From positions 1 through 64,000 of the forward strand of contig CAVZJU010000018.1 of NCBI GenBank assembly GCA_963775695.1: a stretch of 64,000 nt of DNA. Reading direction: 5' to 3'. Position 1 is the stretch's first letter. Every line of letters begins with the position of its first letter. The position numbers and the translations under genes were made by a program. Below the pieces are notes generated by a model. It was not told the origin of the DNA and did not search any database. It saw nothing but the letters and a program-made list of their open reading frames with translations. This DNA is from DATBLE01 sp963775695 (GTDB lineage Bacteria; Actinomycetota; Thermoleophilia; Gaiellales; Gaiellaceae). Shown piece after piece: positions 7,450-20,110 of this stretch.

Positions 7450-8240
7450 GAACGCGCGGCCAGGCCGCCTGCAGGACTGGAAGCCTCGGCGCTCTCGCGC
7501 TCCTCGATCAGCCCGGCGCGGCGGGCGGCGCGGCCGGCGTCGACCGCGAACCGGAACGCCCCGGCCATCGCGGCAGGATCGTCGGCGCGCGCAATCGCGG
7601 TGTTGACGAGCACGGCGTCGGCGCCGAGCTCCATCGCCTCGGCCGCCTGCGACGGCGCCCCCAGCCCGGCGTCGACGACGACCGGTACCTCCGCCTGCTC
7701 GACCATGATCTCGATCGCGTGCCGGAGCTTGAGCCCGCGCCCGCTGCCGATCGGCGAGGCCAGGGGCATCACCGCAGCACAGCCAACCGCCTCGAGCTTC
7801 TTCTGCAGTACCGGGTCGGGGAAGACGTACGGCAGCACCGTGAACCCCTCGTCCACGAGCTGCTCGGCCGCCTGGAGCGTGCCGACCGGGTCGGGGAGCA
7901 GCCAGCGCGGGTCGGGGATGACCTCGAGCTTGATCCAGTCGGGCAGGCCGCCCGCACGCGCCAGCCGCGCGATCCGCACGGCCTCTTCGGGCGTCGCCGA
8001 CCCGGCCGTGTTCGGGAGCAGCGTCACGTCCTCGGGGAGGTAGTCGGTGATCGCCTCCTCGACGGTGTCGAGGTCGATGCGCCCCACGGCGACGGTGACG
8101 AGCTCGCAGCCGGACGCGATCACGGCGTCGCGCATGGCCTCGGGTGAGCGGTACTTGCCGGTACCGGTGATCAGGCGCGAGCGGAGCTCGCGGCCGCCGA
8201 TGACGAGCGGGTCGTCTATGAAGTCAGGGTAGCTAGCCAA
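7446..8240 (-). CDS. thiG: Thiazole synthase
   Basis: About 264 residues: DDPLVIGGRELRSRLITGTG, WIKLEVIPDPRWLLPDPVGT (contains the Schiff-base Lys of the IKLEV motif), FTVLPYVFPDPVLQKKLEAV, VMPLASPIGSGRGLK, VVVDAGLGAPSQAAEAMELG, VLVNTAIARADDP. It condenses DXP, dehydroglycine and ThiS thiocarboxylate to the thiazole moiety. No ATG/GTG lies near the conserved N-terminus; the TTG overlapping the dnaG stop was chosen (8-nt overlap), giving a normal family length. The stop TGA begins repeat copy 2. Confidence 0.93.
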   Translation of the reverse strand: MASYPDFIDDPLVIGGRELRSRLITGTGKYRSPEAMRDAVIASGCELVTVAVGRIDLDTVEEAITDYLPEDVTLLPNTAGSATPEEAVRIARLARAGGLPDWIKLEVIPDPRWLLPDPVGTLQAAEQLVDEGFTVLPYVFPDPVLQKKLEAVGCAAVMPLASPIGSGRGLKLRHAIEIMVEQAEVPVVVDAGLGAPSQAAEAMELGADAVLVNTAIARADDPAAMAGAFRFAVDAGRAARRAGLIEERESAEASSPAGGLAARS

Positions 8241-9885
8241 GCTCGCTGATCGCCTCGCGGATGCGCGCGCGCTGCTGCTGGAGCTCGGTCGTGCGGCGGG
8301 AGTCCTCCCGTGCCTCGGCGAGCTCCCGCTCGAGGGCGCGCTCGCTGAGGCGCAGGAGCGCCTGCTTGGCGCCGACCTCGTCGATCGCCTCCTGCGCCGC
8401 CCGGGCGTCGAGCTCTGCAAGGGCGCCGACAAGCTCGGCGTCCGTCGGCCCCTCGGCGACGAGATGGTCCCGCACCCGCCGGTGCAGCTCGACGTCGAAC
8501 TGCTCGGGCGGCACCCCGGCCAGCATCGGGACGAGCTGCGGGTGCACGAGCACTCCGGCCAGCGCGTTCCGCTCGAGGCGGACGCCGGCTTCCAGAGCCT
8601 TGTGGGTGAGCGACCCGGTACGGGCCCTCGCTGCCGGTGCGAGCCCTGCCTGCAGCTCGGCGGGAAGGCCGAGCCGGTCGGCGGCCAGCCGAACCGCGTC
8701 CTGCCGCTCGGGCGAATCGGGAAACGGGGCGAGGATCTCGCGGACACGCTCGAACGCGCGCTGGCGATCGGGAAGCGTGCGCTCCACCTCGACGCGTACC
8801 CGGTAGGGCAGGTAGCCCTCGGCCGCCTGCAGCCGCTCCTCGAAGCCGCTGGGGTCGTCGGCGGGGTCGGTGCCGGGAGGCAGCGAGACGACTTTGATCT
8901 CGAAGCCCTGGGTGATCGCCAGCTCCATCCCGCGCAGCGTCGCCTCCTGTCCGGCGGCGTCGGCATCGAAGCAGAGCGAGAGGTTCCGGGTGAGGTTCTT
9001 GATCTCGGCCAGCTGCCGCTCGGTGAGCGCGGTGCCCATCGCCGCGACGACCGGTTCGAACCCGGCCTGACGCAGCGCGATCGCGTCGGGGTTCCCTTCG
9101 ACGACGAGCGCGCGGTTCTGCTTGGCGATCGCCGCCTTCGCCAGGTCGAGCCCGTAGAGCAGATCCCCCTTCCGGAACAGGTCCCCCTCGGGTGAGTTGA
9201 CGTACTTGGCGCGCAGCGGGTCGTCCTCGTACAGCTGCCGCGCCTGGAATCCGCGCACACGCCCGCGCGCGTCGGCCAGCGGAAAGAGCAGACGCCGGGA
9301 GAAGTAATCGTTCCCGCGCCGGTTCGTGAGGCCCGCTCCGGCGAGCTCGTCCCGCGAGAAGCCCTGCTCGGCGGCGCCGCGCGTCAGAGCGGGACCACCC
9401 GGCGCGAGCCCGAGGCGGAACTCACGGCAGATCTCCTCGCTGAGCCCTCGGCCCCCCAGGTACTCGCGCGCGAACACCCCCGCCTCCGACTCCCACAGGT
9501 AGCGCTCGTAGAAGGTCGCCGCGCGGTCGAGCAGCTGGAACAGCCGCTCGCGCCGCTTGCGCAGCCGGTCCTGCTCCGGCGAGGTCTCCTCGTACTCGAG
9601 CCGGACGCCGAACCGATCGGCCAGCCACTCGATCGCGCCGACGAAGTCGACGTTCTCCTTCTTCTCGACGAAGGCAATCGCGTCGCCGCCCTCGCCGCAG
9701 CCGAAGCACTTGAAGGTGCCCCGCTCGGGGGAGACCCCGAAGCTCGGCGTCTTCTCCTGGTGGAAAGGACACAGGCCCGTGTACCGGCTGCCGGACTTCC
9801 GGAGCCGTGTGTAGCCCTCGACCAGCGTGACGATGTCGGTCGCGGCCTTGACGGCCTCGACCGAGGAGTCCTTGATCCGCGCCAT
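8233..9885 (-). CDS. dnaG: DNA primase
   Basis: 550 residues. An N-terminal CHC2 zinc ribbon (YTGLCPFHQEKTPSFGVSPE ... FKCFGCGEGGDAIAFVE), the catalytic core (LLFPLADARGRVRGFQARQL; TOPRIM: ALVVEGNPDAIALRQAGFEP, LCFDADAAGQEATLRGM) and a helical C-terminus for helicase contact. It makes primers for lagging-strand synthesis. The TOPRIM motif reads VVEGNPDA where most primases have VVEGYMDV. The ATG follows the dgt stop directly (TAGATG). Confidence 0.96.
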   Translation of the reverse strand: MARIKDSSVEAVKAATDIVTLVEGYTRLRKSGSRYTGLCPFHQEKTPSFGVSPERGTFKCFGCGEGGDAIAFVEKKENVDFVGAIEWLADRFGVRLEYEETSPEQDRLRKRRERLFQLLDRAATFYERYLWESEAGVFAREYLGGRGLSEEICREFRLGLAPGGPALTRGAAEQGFSRDELAGAGLTNRRGNDYFSRRLLFPLADARGRVRGFQARQLYEDDPLRAKYVNSPEGDLFRKGDLLYGLDLAKAAIAKQNRALVVEGNPDAIALRQAGFEPVVAAMGTALTERQLAEIKNLTRNLSLCFDADAAGQEATLRGMELAITQGFEIKVVSLPPGTDPADDPSGFEERLQAAEGYLPYRVRVEVERTLPDRQRAFERVREILAPFPDSPERQDAVRLAADRLGLPAELQAGLAPAARARTGSLTHKALEAGVRLERNALAGVLVHPQLVPMLAGVPPEQFDVELHRRVRDHLVAEGPTDAELVGALAELDARAAQEAIDEVGAKQALLRLSERALERELAEAREDSRRTTELQQQRARIREAISELG

Positions 9886-10845
9886 CTACCTGTCCAGGCG
9901 CTCAGCGTATGCCAGCGCGAACCGATCGGTCATCCCGGCGACGTACTCGACGATCTGGTCGGGCGAGTCGCCGCGGTCGACCAGGTGCGCGACGATCCGC
10001 TCGATCGTCTCGTGCGCGCGGCGGTGCTCCTCGTGCGAGGCGTCGGCGAGGTAGACGCGCTCGAACATGAAGTCGCGCAGCCGGTGCATCGCACCGCCGA
10101 CCTCCTCGCTCTGGCGGATGTCGCCCGCCTCCGCCGAGGTCTCGACCAGGTCGTGCACGAGCCTGTCGATGCGGCGGCCGCCGGTGGGGCCGAGCAGCGC
10201 GATCTCGGCGTTCGGCAGGTCGCCCTCCTCGAGCAGCCCGTAGCGGAGGGCGTCGTCGATATCGTGGTTGATGTACGCGACGCGGTCGACGAGCCGCACG
10301 ATGCGGCCCTCGAGCGTCCCCGGCTCGACCGGCCCCGTGTGCGTCAGGATCCCTTCGCAGACCTCGTGGGTCAGGTTGAGCCTTCGCGCGATCCGGTGCG
10401 ACTGCTCGTTGTGCCGGAAGCGCAGCCCGAAGCGCGACCGCAGCCCCGCATCGAGCGCGTCCTCGCCCGCGTGGCCGAACGGCGTGTGACCCAGATCGTG
10501 CCCCAGCCCTATCGCCTCGGCCAGGTCCTCGTTCAGCGCGAGCGCACGGGCCACCACACGCGAGATCGCCGTCGTCTCCAGCGTGTGCGTCATCCGCGTG
10601 CGGTAGTGATCGCCCTGGGGGTCGATGAAGACCTGTGTCTTCCCCTTCAGCCGGCGGAACGGCTTCGAGTGCACGATCCGGTCCCGGTCGCGCTGGAACG
10701 GCGTGCGGACCGCGCACGGCTCCTCTTCGCGCTCTCGCCCTCGTGTCTCGTACGACCGGACGGCCAGCGGCGAGAGCCACGCGTCTTCCTGCTCGCGAAC
10801 GCGAGCCTCGAAGGCATCACCGACTCTCCCGGCCAACTCGGGCAT
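9886..10845 (-). CDS. dgt: Deoxyguanosinetriphosphate triphosphohydrolase-like protein (HD domain)
   Basis: 319 residues with the HD-domain metal ligands of dGTPases: H in RMTHTLETTAISR, HD in GLGHDLGHTPFGHAGEDALD, and D in VDRVAYINHDIDDAL. These enzymes cleave dNTPs to nucleoside and triphosphate. In many actinobacteria dgt lies directly before dnaG, as here. It heads the operon: on the minus strand TAGTCT lies 7 nt before the ATG, so the mRNA is probably leaderless. Confidence 0.93.
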   Translation of the reverse strand: MPELAGRVGDAFEARVREQEDAWLSPLAVRSYETRGREREEEPCAVRTPFQRDRDRIVHSKPFRRLKGKTQVFIDPQGDHYRTRMTHTLETTAISRVVARALALNEDLAEAIGLGHDLGHTPFGHAGEDALDAGLRSRFGLRFRHNEQSHRIARRLNLTHEVCEGILTHTGPVEPGTLEGRIVRLVDRVAYINHDIDDALRYGLLEEGDLPNAEIALLGPTGGRRIDRLVHDLVETSAEAGDIRQSEEVGGAMHRLRDFMFERVYLADASHEEHRRAHETIERIVAHLVDRGDSPDQIVEYVAGMTDRFALAYAERLDR

Positions 10846-10915
10846 CCGTCCCAGACTAATCGGTGGCGCGGCGCGAATCGCTTATCCCGGCGGCTCGCGG
10901 CCCTCCGATCCGTTC

Positions 10916-10932
10916 CCCCACCCAGGGTGGGG
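10916..10932. terminator. Possible bidirectional hairpin between the SDR gene and dgt
   Basis: Inverted repeat CCCCACC-CAG-GGTGGGG in the gap (10846-11082) that otherwise shows no gene. It lies downstream of the SDR gene on the minus strand. There is no T tract, so a factor-independent terminator is not established; it could equally be an operator. Confidence 0.3.
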
Positions 10933-11082
10933 AGCCGTCCCGCCGCCCTCGGAGCCGACGATACCGGTCACGGTGCGGTGCTCGAATGCCGGCAGTGCGC
11001 CGATTTCGCGCCAACATGCCTGCCGCAGCGGCGGCATCGTCAGCCGCGCAGGGCTGTTCCCCCCTCCAGTTCCGGCGCCCGC

Positions 11083-11838
11083 TCAGACGATGATCGGCAC
11101 TGTGCCGCCGTCCGCGCTCCAGGCGGCGCCCGTCACGTACGAGGCCCGATCGGAGCAGAGGAAGACGACCACGGCAGCAATCTCGTCCGGTTGGGCGAGG
11201 CGGCCGAGCGGCCGACCGGCCCCGACCCTGGCCAGCACCTCCGCGCGGTCACCGCCCTGCTGGTCGGCGAGTCCGCCGTCTCCGAGCCACGCGTCGGTCG
11301 CAGTCGGCCCGGGCGTCACGGCGTTGCAGCGGATTCCGTCCTTCGCATAGAGATCGGCGACGAGGCGGGACAGCGAGAGCATCGCCGCCTTCGTCACCGA
11401 GTAGTGTGGCATGCCCGTCGAGGGCCGCTTGGCCGCGGTCGAGGAGACGTTGACGATCGCCCCTCCCCCACGCTTGCGCATCGCCGGCAGCGCGGCCCGG
11501 ATCGCCCGGACGTGGCTCATCAGGTTCAGCTGCCAGTACGCGTCCCACTCGTCGTCGGTGACGTCCTCGAACTTCGCCTGACGCGCCGCGCCGACGTTGT
11601 TGACGAGGCAGTCGATCGCGCCGAGCTCGGCGAGGGTGCGCTCGATCACCCGCTCAGGATCGCCTGGTCGGGAGAGGTCAGCCTCGACGTGCAATGCCTC
11701 GCCCACACCGGGCGCGCCGCTCCGGCCCGAGGTGACCACCCGGGCGGCCTCGTCGGCCAGAAGCCGCGCGGTCGCCAAGCCGATCCCGGCGGTGGAGCCG
11801 GTCACGACACACACGCGGTCACGCAGGCCGAGATCCAT
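11083..11838 (-). CDS. Short-chain dehydrogenase/reductase (SDR)
   Basis: 251 residues, classical SDR: cofactor motif TGSTAGIG near residues 14-21, NNVG, the catalytic Ser (VNVSSTAA), YSVTK (YxxxK), and the C-terminal VTGAAWSADGG typical of FabG-like enzymes. Arg at the end of beta-2 (TSGRSG) suggests NADP(H). Substrate unknown. The ATG is preceded by TACGCT with an 8-nt gap; this -10 overlaps that of the divergent phosphatase gene. Confidence 0.88.
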   Translation of the reverse strand: MDLGLRDRVCVVTGSTAGIGLATARLLADEAARVVTSGRSGAPGVGEALHVEADLSRPGDPERVIERTLAELGAIDCLVNNVGAARQAKFEDVTDDEWDAYWQLNLMSHVRAIRAALPAMRKRGGGAIVNVSSTAAKRPSTGMPHYSVTKAAMLSLSRLVADLYAKDGIRCNAVTPGPTATDAWLGDGGLADQQGGDRAEVLARVGAGRPLGRLAQPDEIAAVVVFLCSDRASYVTGAAWSADGGTVPIIV

Positions 11839-11845
11839 GGGTCGC

Positions 11846-11852
11846 TAGCGTA
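11846..11852. promoter_or_regulatory. Overlapping divergent -10 elements (TAGCGTA)
   Basis: On the plus strand TAGCGT (11846-11851) lies 9 nt before the phosphatase ATG; on the minus strand TACGCT (11852-11847) lies 8 nt before the SDR ATG. The two starts are only 22 bp apart, so both transcripts would be leaderless or nearly so. Clear -35 boxes are not seen. Confidence 0.5.
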
Positions 11853-11860
11853 TCCGGGCG

Positions 11861-12403
11861 ATGACGACGATCCTGCTGGCAAGGCACGGGGAGACGGACT
11901 GGAACGTCGACAGGCGGGTCCAGGGCCATTCGGACACGCCCTTGAACGACACCGGTCGGGCGCAGGCCCGGGCGCTCGGCCAGGAACTCGCTGACGAGCA
12001 GATCGACGCCGTCTACTCGAGCGACCTGATCCGCGCGCACGAGACCGCACGCGCCGTCGCAGAGCCGCGCGGCCTGGGCGTGACTGCGATCCGCGACCTT
12101 CGTGAGCGTCATTTCGGGACCTGGGAGGGCCTCACCGACGACGAGATCTTCGCCCGCTTCAACCCGACCGCCGACTCGTCCTGGGGGGACGGCGAGACCC
12201 GCGAGAAGATGGCAGAGCGCGTGCTCGCCGCGCTCCACCGCATCGCCGCGACACACCCGGAGAGCCGGGTGCTGGTCGTCTCGCACGGGGGGCCGCTCCG
12301 GGCGGTGCTGACGCACTGCGGGGTCGACGGCGTCGGCCGGATCGAGAACTGCCACGTCGTCCGGGTCGAGATCGTGGACGGCGTCCTGCGCGGAGTAGAC
12401 TGA
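11861..12403 (+). CDS. Histidine phosphatase family protein (phosphoglycerate-mutase-like)
   Basis: 180 residues: the N-terminal RHG motif (LLARHGETDWN, phospho-acceptor His9), RVQGHSDTPLNDTGRAQA, SSDLIRAHETA, LRERHFGTWEGLT and the second catalytic His in VLVVSHGGPLRAV. The family includes alpha-ribazole phosphatase, broad-specificity acid phosphatases and cofactor-dependent mutases; the context does not choose between them. Long frames on the other strand are shadows. Confidence 0.92.
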   Translation: MTTILLARHGETDWNVDRRVQGHSDTPLNDTGRAQARALGQELADEQIDAVYSSDLIRAHETARAVAEPRGLGVTAIRDLRERHFGTWEGLTDDEIFARFNPTADSSWGDGETREKMAERVLAALHRIAATHPESRVLVVSHGGPLRAVLTHCGVDGVGRIENCHVVRVEIVDGVLRGVD

Positions 12404-12656
12404 GCCCGGGTGAGGCCTACACGAGAAGTACAACGCTCGTGTGCCACGCGGGTTTGCGGCCTGTAGCCGCGGCTGAGACCACACCAGGGCGGCGAAAAGG
12501 GCACTGGTCCGGGCCCGATTCGAGACGATTCAGGACTCAGGATTCGGTCGGCCAGCGTCCCGGGAATGAAGGCCCGGATAGTAGTAGTTATTACTATTGC
12601 CCGGAGCCGCCCGCGAGCTACCATTCCTGCTTCCGCAATTCAACGAAAGGAACGAC
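12404..12656. other. Gene-free gap with an AT-rich inverted repeat
   Basis: No convincing gene is present. Near 12577-12593 an AT-rich imperfect palindrome (ATAGTAGTTATTACTAT) stands out in otherwise GC-rich sequence and could be the promoter/operator of the following small membrane-protein gene, whose start is about 64 nt downstream with a GAAAGGA ribosome-binding site. Confidence 0.4.
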
Positions 12657-12782
12657 ATGGCTGTCTGGGCCTGGATCCTTCTCGTTGGCGGTCTGATCGG
12701 CATGTTCGGCGCAGCGCTGATCGTCGCGGCGATCTGGGAGCTCATTCACCTGCCCGTCCGCAGGTGGCAACCGCTGCCGTAG
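12657..12782 (+). CDS. Very small membrane protein (41 residues)
   Basis: The ATG follows AACGAAAGGAACGAC, a recognisable Shine-Dalgarno. The product MAVWAWILLVGGLIGMFGAA is one long hydrophobic helix ending in a short basic tail (PVRRWQPLP). The start was placed at this ATG rather than the longer upstream frame because of the ribosome-binding site. No family is known; the TM-plus-basic-tail form is common among small membrane proteins of actinobacteria. Confidence 0.5.
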   Translation: MAVWAWILLVGGLIGMFGAALIVAAIWELIHLPVRRWQPLP

Positions 12783-12864
12783 AGTCGGCACCGGGATCGT
12801 CTTGTCGGAGTACTGCCGTCAAGACACAGCTCGTCCCATAAAGCGACGCCGTCGTACGTCGTAT

Positions 12865-13275
12865 CCATCTTCACCCTCTCTCGCACAAGTCAGGACTGGA
12901 ACCTGTCCGCCTCGACCTTCGTCGGCGGGCATGACGTGGCTGTAGACGTCGAGACTCATCGACGACCTCGAGTGCCCGCTCGTTCCGCGAGCTCCCTCGC
13001 CGGGACACAGGACCGGTGCCAGATCGTGATCCTGCGGTGTCGCAGGTCGTGCGGGTGGTAGTGCGGCACCTTCGCGTTCCGGCAGGCGCGGAGCATGGCC
13101 TGGTACGCGGCCGCCTCTGTGATCACCTGGAAGACACGCCGATCCGGGTGCGATCCTCGAGCGGGCAGGTGTTCTCGATCGCCTCGATCAGCCACTCGGG
13201 CAGATAAACCCAGCCGGCCTGGTCGCGCTTCGTGGCCAACCGGACAGCCTTGCGGCTAACGGTCGCTCGCCCGTC
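12865..13275 (-). pseudogene. Tyrosine recombinase (phage-type integrase), C-terminal remnant with frameshifts
   Basis: Read leftwards in three frames: TVSRKAVRLATKRDQAGWVY / LPEWLIEAIENTCPLEDRTR, then RVFQVITEAAAYQAMLRACR and VPHYHPHDLRHRRITIWH (H-x-L-R-H with the catalytic Arg and His), then SMSLDVYSHVMPADE (catalytic Tyr in LDVYSHV). The N-terminal half is missing. Two frame changes (near 13150 and 12960) and lack of a start make this a dead integrase, a trace of a past mobile element. Confidence 0.75.
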
Positions 13276-13470
13276 GGCGCGGAGCAGAAACAGCGGGCGC
13301 TCGAGCTCGTCGAGCAGGGCTGGTCGTGGGCTCAGGCTGCGCGCGAGGTCGGCGTGCACAAGCAGACGGTCGGCGGCTGGATCAAGCGGCGGCGCGTTGC
13401 CGCGAGAGGCGACAATCCCGAGACCACACCACCAGCGCACTTAGCGGCAACTACGGCAGGGCCGACCTAG
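13261..13470 (+). pseudogene. Helix-turn-helix protein fragment
   Basis: The plus-strand frame encodes EQKQRALELVEQGWSWAQAA REVGVHKQTVGGWIKRRR, a homeodomain-like HTH of the transposase/terminase type, ending at 13470. No start codon is found upstream in frame, and the fragment abuts the oppositely oriented integrase remnant, so a recombination junction near 13270 is likely. Confidence 0.45.
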
Positions 13471-13502
13471 ATGGTTATGCGGTTTCGGCTACGCTCCGAT
13501 GG

Positions 13503-13751
13503 GTGGAGGACTACACGAGCAAGTACAAGGGCGAGCAAGTCGAGGTGGCGCTGATGAACGGCGACTACCAGGACGGCGTGCTCACCTCGTACTGCGCCGT
13601 CGACGACGTCGCGCACGTCGAACTGAACGGCCACATCCTGATCCCGCTGCAGAACGTGGCGTCCCTGCACTGCTCGAGCCGCTGCGACGCGCCCGAGCCG
13701 GACTGGCCGCCGCGCGGGCTCGCCGAGGACGAGCGCGACGACGAAAGCTAG
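13503..13751 (+). CDS. Hypothetical 82-residue protein
   Basis: A soluble, beta-rich small protein: YTSKYKGEQVEVALMNGDYQ, DGVLTSYCAVDDVAHVELNG, HILIPLQNVASLHC. The layout resembles a small SH3/Sm-like barrel in which a modified surface is described by short alternating strands, but no family is assigned. The GTG start is preceded by TACGCT with a 7-nt gap (leaderless type), which decides the start. The M48 protease gene follows after 3 nt, so the two are probably co-transcribed. Confidence 0.55.
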   Translation: MEDYTSKYKGEQVEVALMNGDYQDGVLTSYCAVDDVAHVELNGHILIPLQNVASLHCSSRCDAPEPDWPPRGLAEDERDDES

Positions 13752-13754
13752 CGG

Positions 13755-14597
13755 TTGCGCAGCGCCTGGCCGGCGGTTCGCAACGTCCTGAAGGCCTGGG
13801 CGCTCCTGTTCGGGCTGTGCGCTGCGCTGGGAGCACTCGGCTGGTGGATCGGCGGCCTGCGCGTCGCCCTGGTCTTCGGCTTCGGCGGTCTCCTCGTGGG
13901 TCTCGGCTCGTACTGGTACTCCGACCGCATCGTCCTGGGGATGGTCGGCGCGCGCGAGCTGGTCTCCGGCGAGGCGCCGCAGCTCCAGACCCTGGTCGAG
14001 CAGCTTTCGCTGCGGGCGCGGGTGGTGAAGCCGCGGCTCTACGTGATTCCGGACGGTTTCCCGCGGGCGCTCTCGGTTGGTCGCAGCCCTGCCAGCTCGT
14101 CGATCGCGATCAGCACCGGCCTCCTCGGTATGCCCTCGCCGGCCGAGCTCGAGGGAGTCGTCGCGCACGAGGTCGCGCACATCCGCAACCGGGACACGCT
14201 GGTCCAGACGACGGTGGTCGTGCTCGCAGGCTCACTGGTCGAGTTCTCCCGGATCGGCGGCTGGCTCGCACGTGCGCTGCTCTACGTCCTCGGGCCGGTT
14301 GCGGCGTCTTTCACCCATCTCCTGCTGTCGCCAAGGCGCGAGCTCGAGGCCGACCGGCTGGCAGCCCAGCTCTGCGAATCGCCGCACGGCCTGGCGGACG
14401 CGCTCGTCCGGCTCGACCAGGCGAGCGAGCTGGTCGAGTTTACGGCGAGTCCTGCCACCGAGCCGCTGTACACCGTCAACCCATTCGCCGAGGAAGGGCT
14501 GGCGAGGTTGTTCGTGACGCATCCGCCCGTCGGCCAGCGCGTGCAGCGGCTGCGCGACCTCGATCCGGGTTGGCGCGAGAAGCTGCGAGCGGCCTAG
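13755..14597 (+). CDS. M48-family membrane metalloprotease (HtpX-like)
   Basis: 280 residues: two N-terminal transmembrane helices (AWALLFGLCAALGALGWWIG; LRVALVFGFGGLLVGLGSYW), the zinc motif HEVAHIRNRD, two further helices (TLVQTTVVVLAGSLVEF; ALLYVLGPVAASFTHLLL) and the third ligand Glu in PRRELEADRLAAQL. This is the HtpX/Ste24 layout; such proteases degrade damaged membrane proteins. TTG start. Its last 71 codons lie inside the 5.7-kb duplicated unit, so a truncated copy recurs at 20111. It ends convergently, overlapping the GNAT stop. Confidence 0.88.
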   Translation: MRSAWPAVRNVLKAWALLFGLCAALGALGWWIGGLRVALVFGFGGLLVGLGSYWYSDRIVLGMVGARELVSGEAPQLQTLVEQLSLRARVVKPRLYVIPDGFPRALSVGRSPASSSIAISTGLLGMPSPAELEGVVAHEVAHIRNRDTLVQTTVVVLAGSLVEFSRIGGWLARALLYVLGPVAASFTHLLLSPRRELEADRLAAQLCESPHGLADALVRLDQASELVEFTASPATEPLYTVNPFAEEGLARLFVTHPPVGQRVQRLRDLDPGWREKLRAA

Positions 14598-15088
14598 ACG
14601 AGCTCGAACAGGACGGCCTCTGTCGTGCCGTCGCGGAAGCGGGGCTCGTCCGGAGTCGTGCCGACCCGTCGAAAGCCGGCCTTCTCGGCGACACGCTGGG
14701 AGGCGATGTTGTCGGGATGGGTGGTGAGATGCAGCGGGCGCTCGGGCCACCATTCCAAGACGAGCCGGACGGCCCGCGTTGCGATCCCGCGGTTCCGAGC
14801 TCCGGCTGCGATCCAGTAGCCGACCGAGCCGGCCGCGGCATGGAGCTCGACCGAACCGAGCAGCTCGCCGGTCTCGAGGTCGACGATGAGGAACGGATGC
14901 GACTCGCCGCTGTCCCACACACGGTCGCAGCGATCAATCCAGGCCTCGGCGTCTGCCCGTGCGTACGGCACGGGGATCGTCGGGATGAAGCGGGCTATCT
15001 CCTCGTCGTTGCAGGCTTCGACGAAGGGGTCGATGTCGCCGGCCCGCCGGAGAGGTCGTAGCACGATCCCTGCGCCACGAAGCTCCAC
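14594..15088 (-). CDS. GNAT-family N-acetyltransferase (RimJ/RimL-like), copy 1
   Basis: 164 residues: VELRGAGIVLRPLRRAGDID, CNDEEIARFIPTIPVPY, HPFLIVDLETGELLGSVELH, VGYWIAAGARNRGIATRAV (acetyl-CoA-binding R-x-x-G-I/R-A motif), LHLTTHPDNIASQRVAEKAG and FRRVGTT. It is typical of protein/amino-group acetyltransferases of the RimJ type. The GTG is preceded on the minus strand by TAGGAT with a 7-nt gap, so it has its own leaderless promoter just after the rrn terminator. Copy 2 differs at one base (Val to Asp in 'ATRAVRL'). Confidence 0.88.
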   Translation of the reverse strand: MELRGAGIVLRPLRRAGDIDPFVEACNDEEIARFIPTIPVPYARADAEAWIDRCDRVWDSGESHPFLIVDLETGELLGSVELHAAAGSVGYWIAAGARNRGIATRAVRLVLEWWPERPLHLTTHPDNIASQRVAEKAGFRRVGTTPDEPRFRDGTTEAVLFELV

Positions 15089-15107
15089 GCGACAAATCCT
15101 AGAACGA

Positions 15108-15134
15108 CGAAAGGCCGCTCGCGGCGGCCTTTCG
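15108..15134 (-). terminator. rrn operon terminator, unit 1
   Basis: Stem CGAAAGGCCGC / GCGGCCTTTCG just downstream of 5S, followed on the minus strand by TCGTTCT. It separates the rRNA operon from the GNAT gene. Confidence 0.8.
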
Positions 15135-15141
15135 GAAAGAA

Positions 15142-15257
15142 TCCGGCGGCGTCCTACTCTCCCGGGAGGTTGCCCTCCGAGTACCATCGGCGCTGGCGGG
15201 CTTAACTGCTCTGTTCGGAATGGGAAGAGGTGTATCCCCGCCGCTATGACCACCGGA
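15142..15257 (-). rRNA. 5S ribosomal RNA, unit 1
   Basis: About 116 nt. The ends pair (TCCGGTGGTCA ... and ...CGCCGGA), and the internal GGGAAGAGGTG/GTTAAGCCC-type helices of 5S are visible on the complementary strand. Ends are approximate. Confidence 0.9.
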
Positions 15258-15317
15258 AATTGTGAAGTGCGCGGTTCACCCGCGACCTTCAAAGCTCCAT
15301 AGCGACATTTCGGTGTC

Positions 15318-18322
<3,005 letters not shown>

Positions 18323-18547
18323 AGAACACCTAATTTGCCGCTATGGAGTTTTCAAGGTGCAGGTGAACCGCACATCGGCGGTTGCGACGTTTCTCGCAAC
18401 CGCGACCAACACGGTCCTTCAAAACTCAGCAGCGTGACGTATGTCGAGGTCGACATTCTTCTAGGCGAGTCCTGACATCCGACGGCAAAACGAGCGCCAT
18501 CGACGGAGCAGAGCGCCCCCGGAGTAATAGAGCTCCGGATTCCCTAG
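18323..18547 (-). other. 16S-23S internal transcribed spacer, unit 1
   Basis: About 225 nt with no tRNA gene. It contains the 3' strand of the 16S processing stem (minus strand CACGCTGCTGAGTTTTGAAGG, near 18413-18436) and the 5' strand of the 23S stem near 18330-18380. In unit 1 the partner of the 16S strand is missing, because the leader before this 16S was replaced by M48 gene sequence. Confidence 0.85.
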
Positions 18548-20096
<1,549 letters not shown>

Positions 20097-20110
20097 GATG
20101 GTTTGCCGGG

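Noticed and set aside
13499..15061. 520-codon plus-strand frame across the small hypothetical and M48 genes
   Set aside because: Shadow frame; the M48 protease with HEVAH motif occupies another frame of the same strand.
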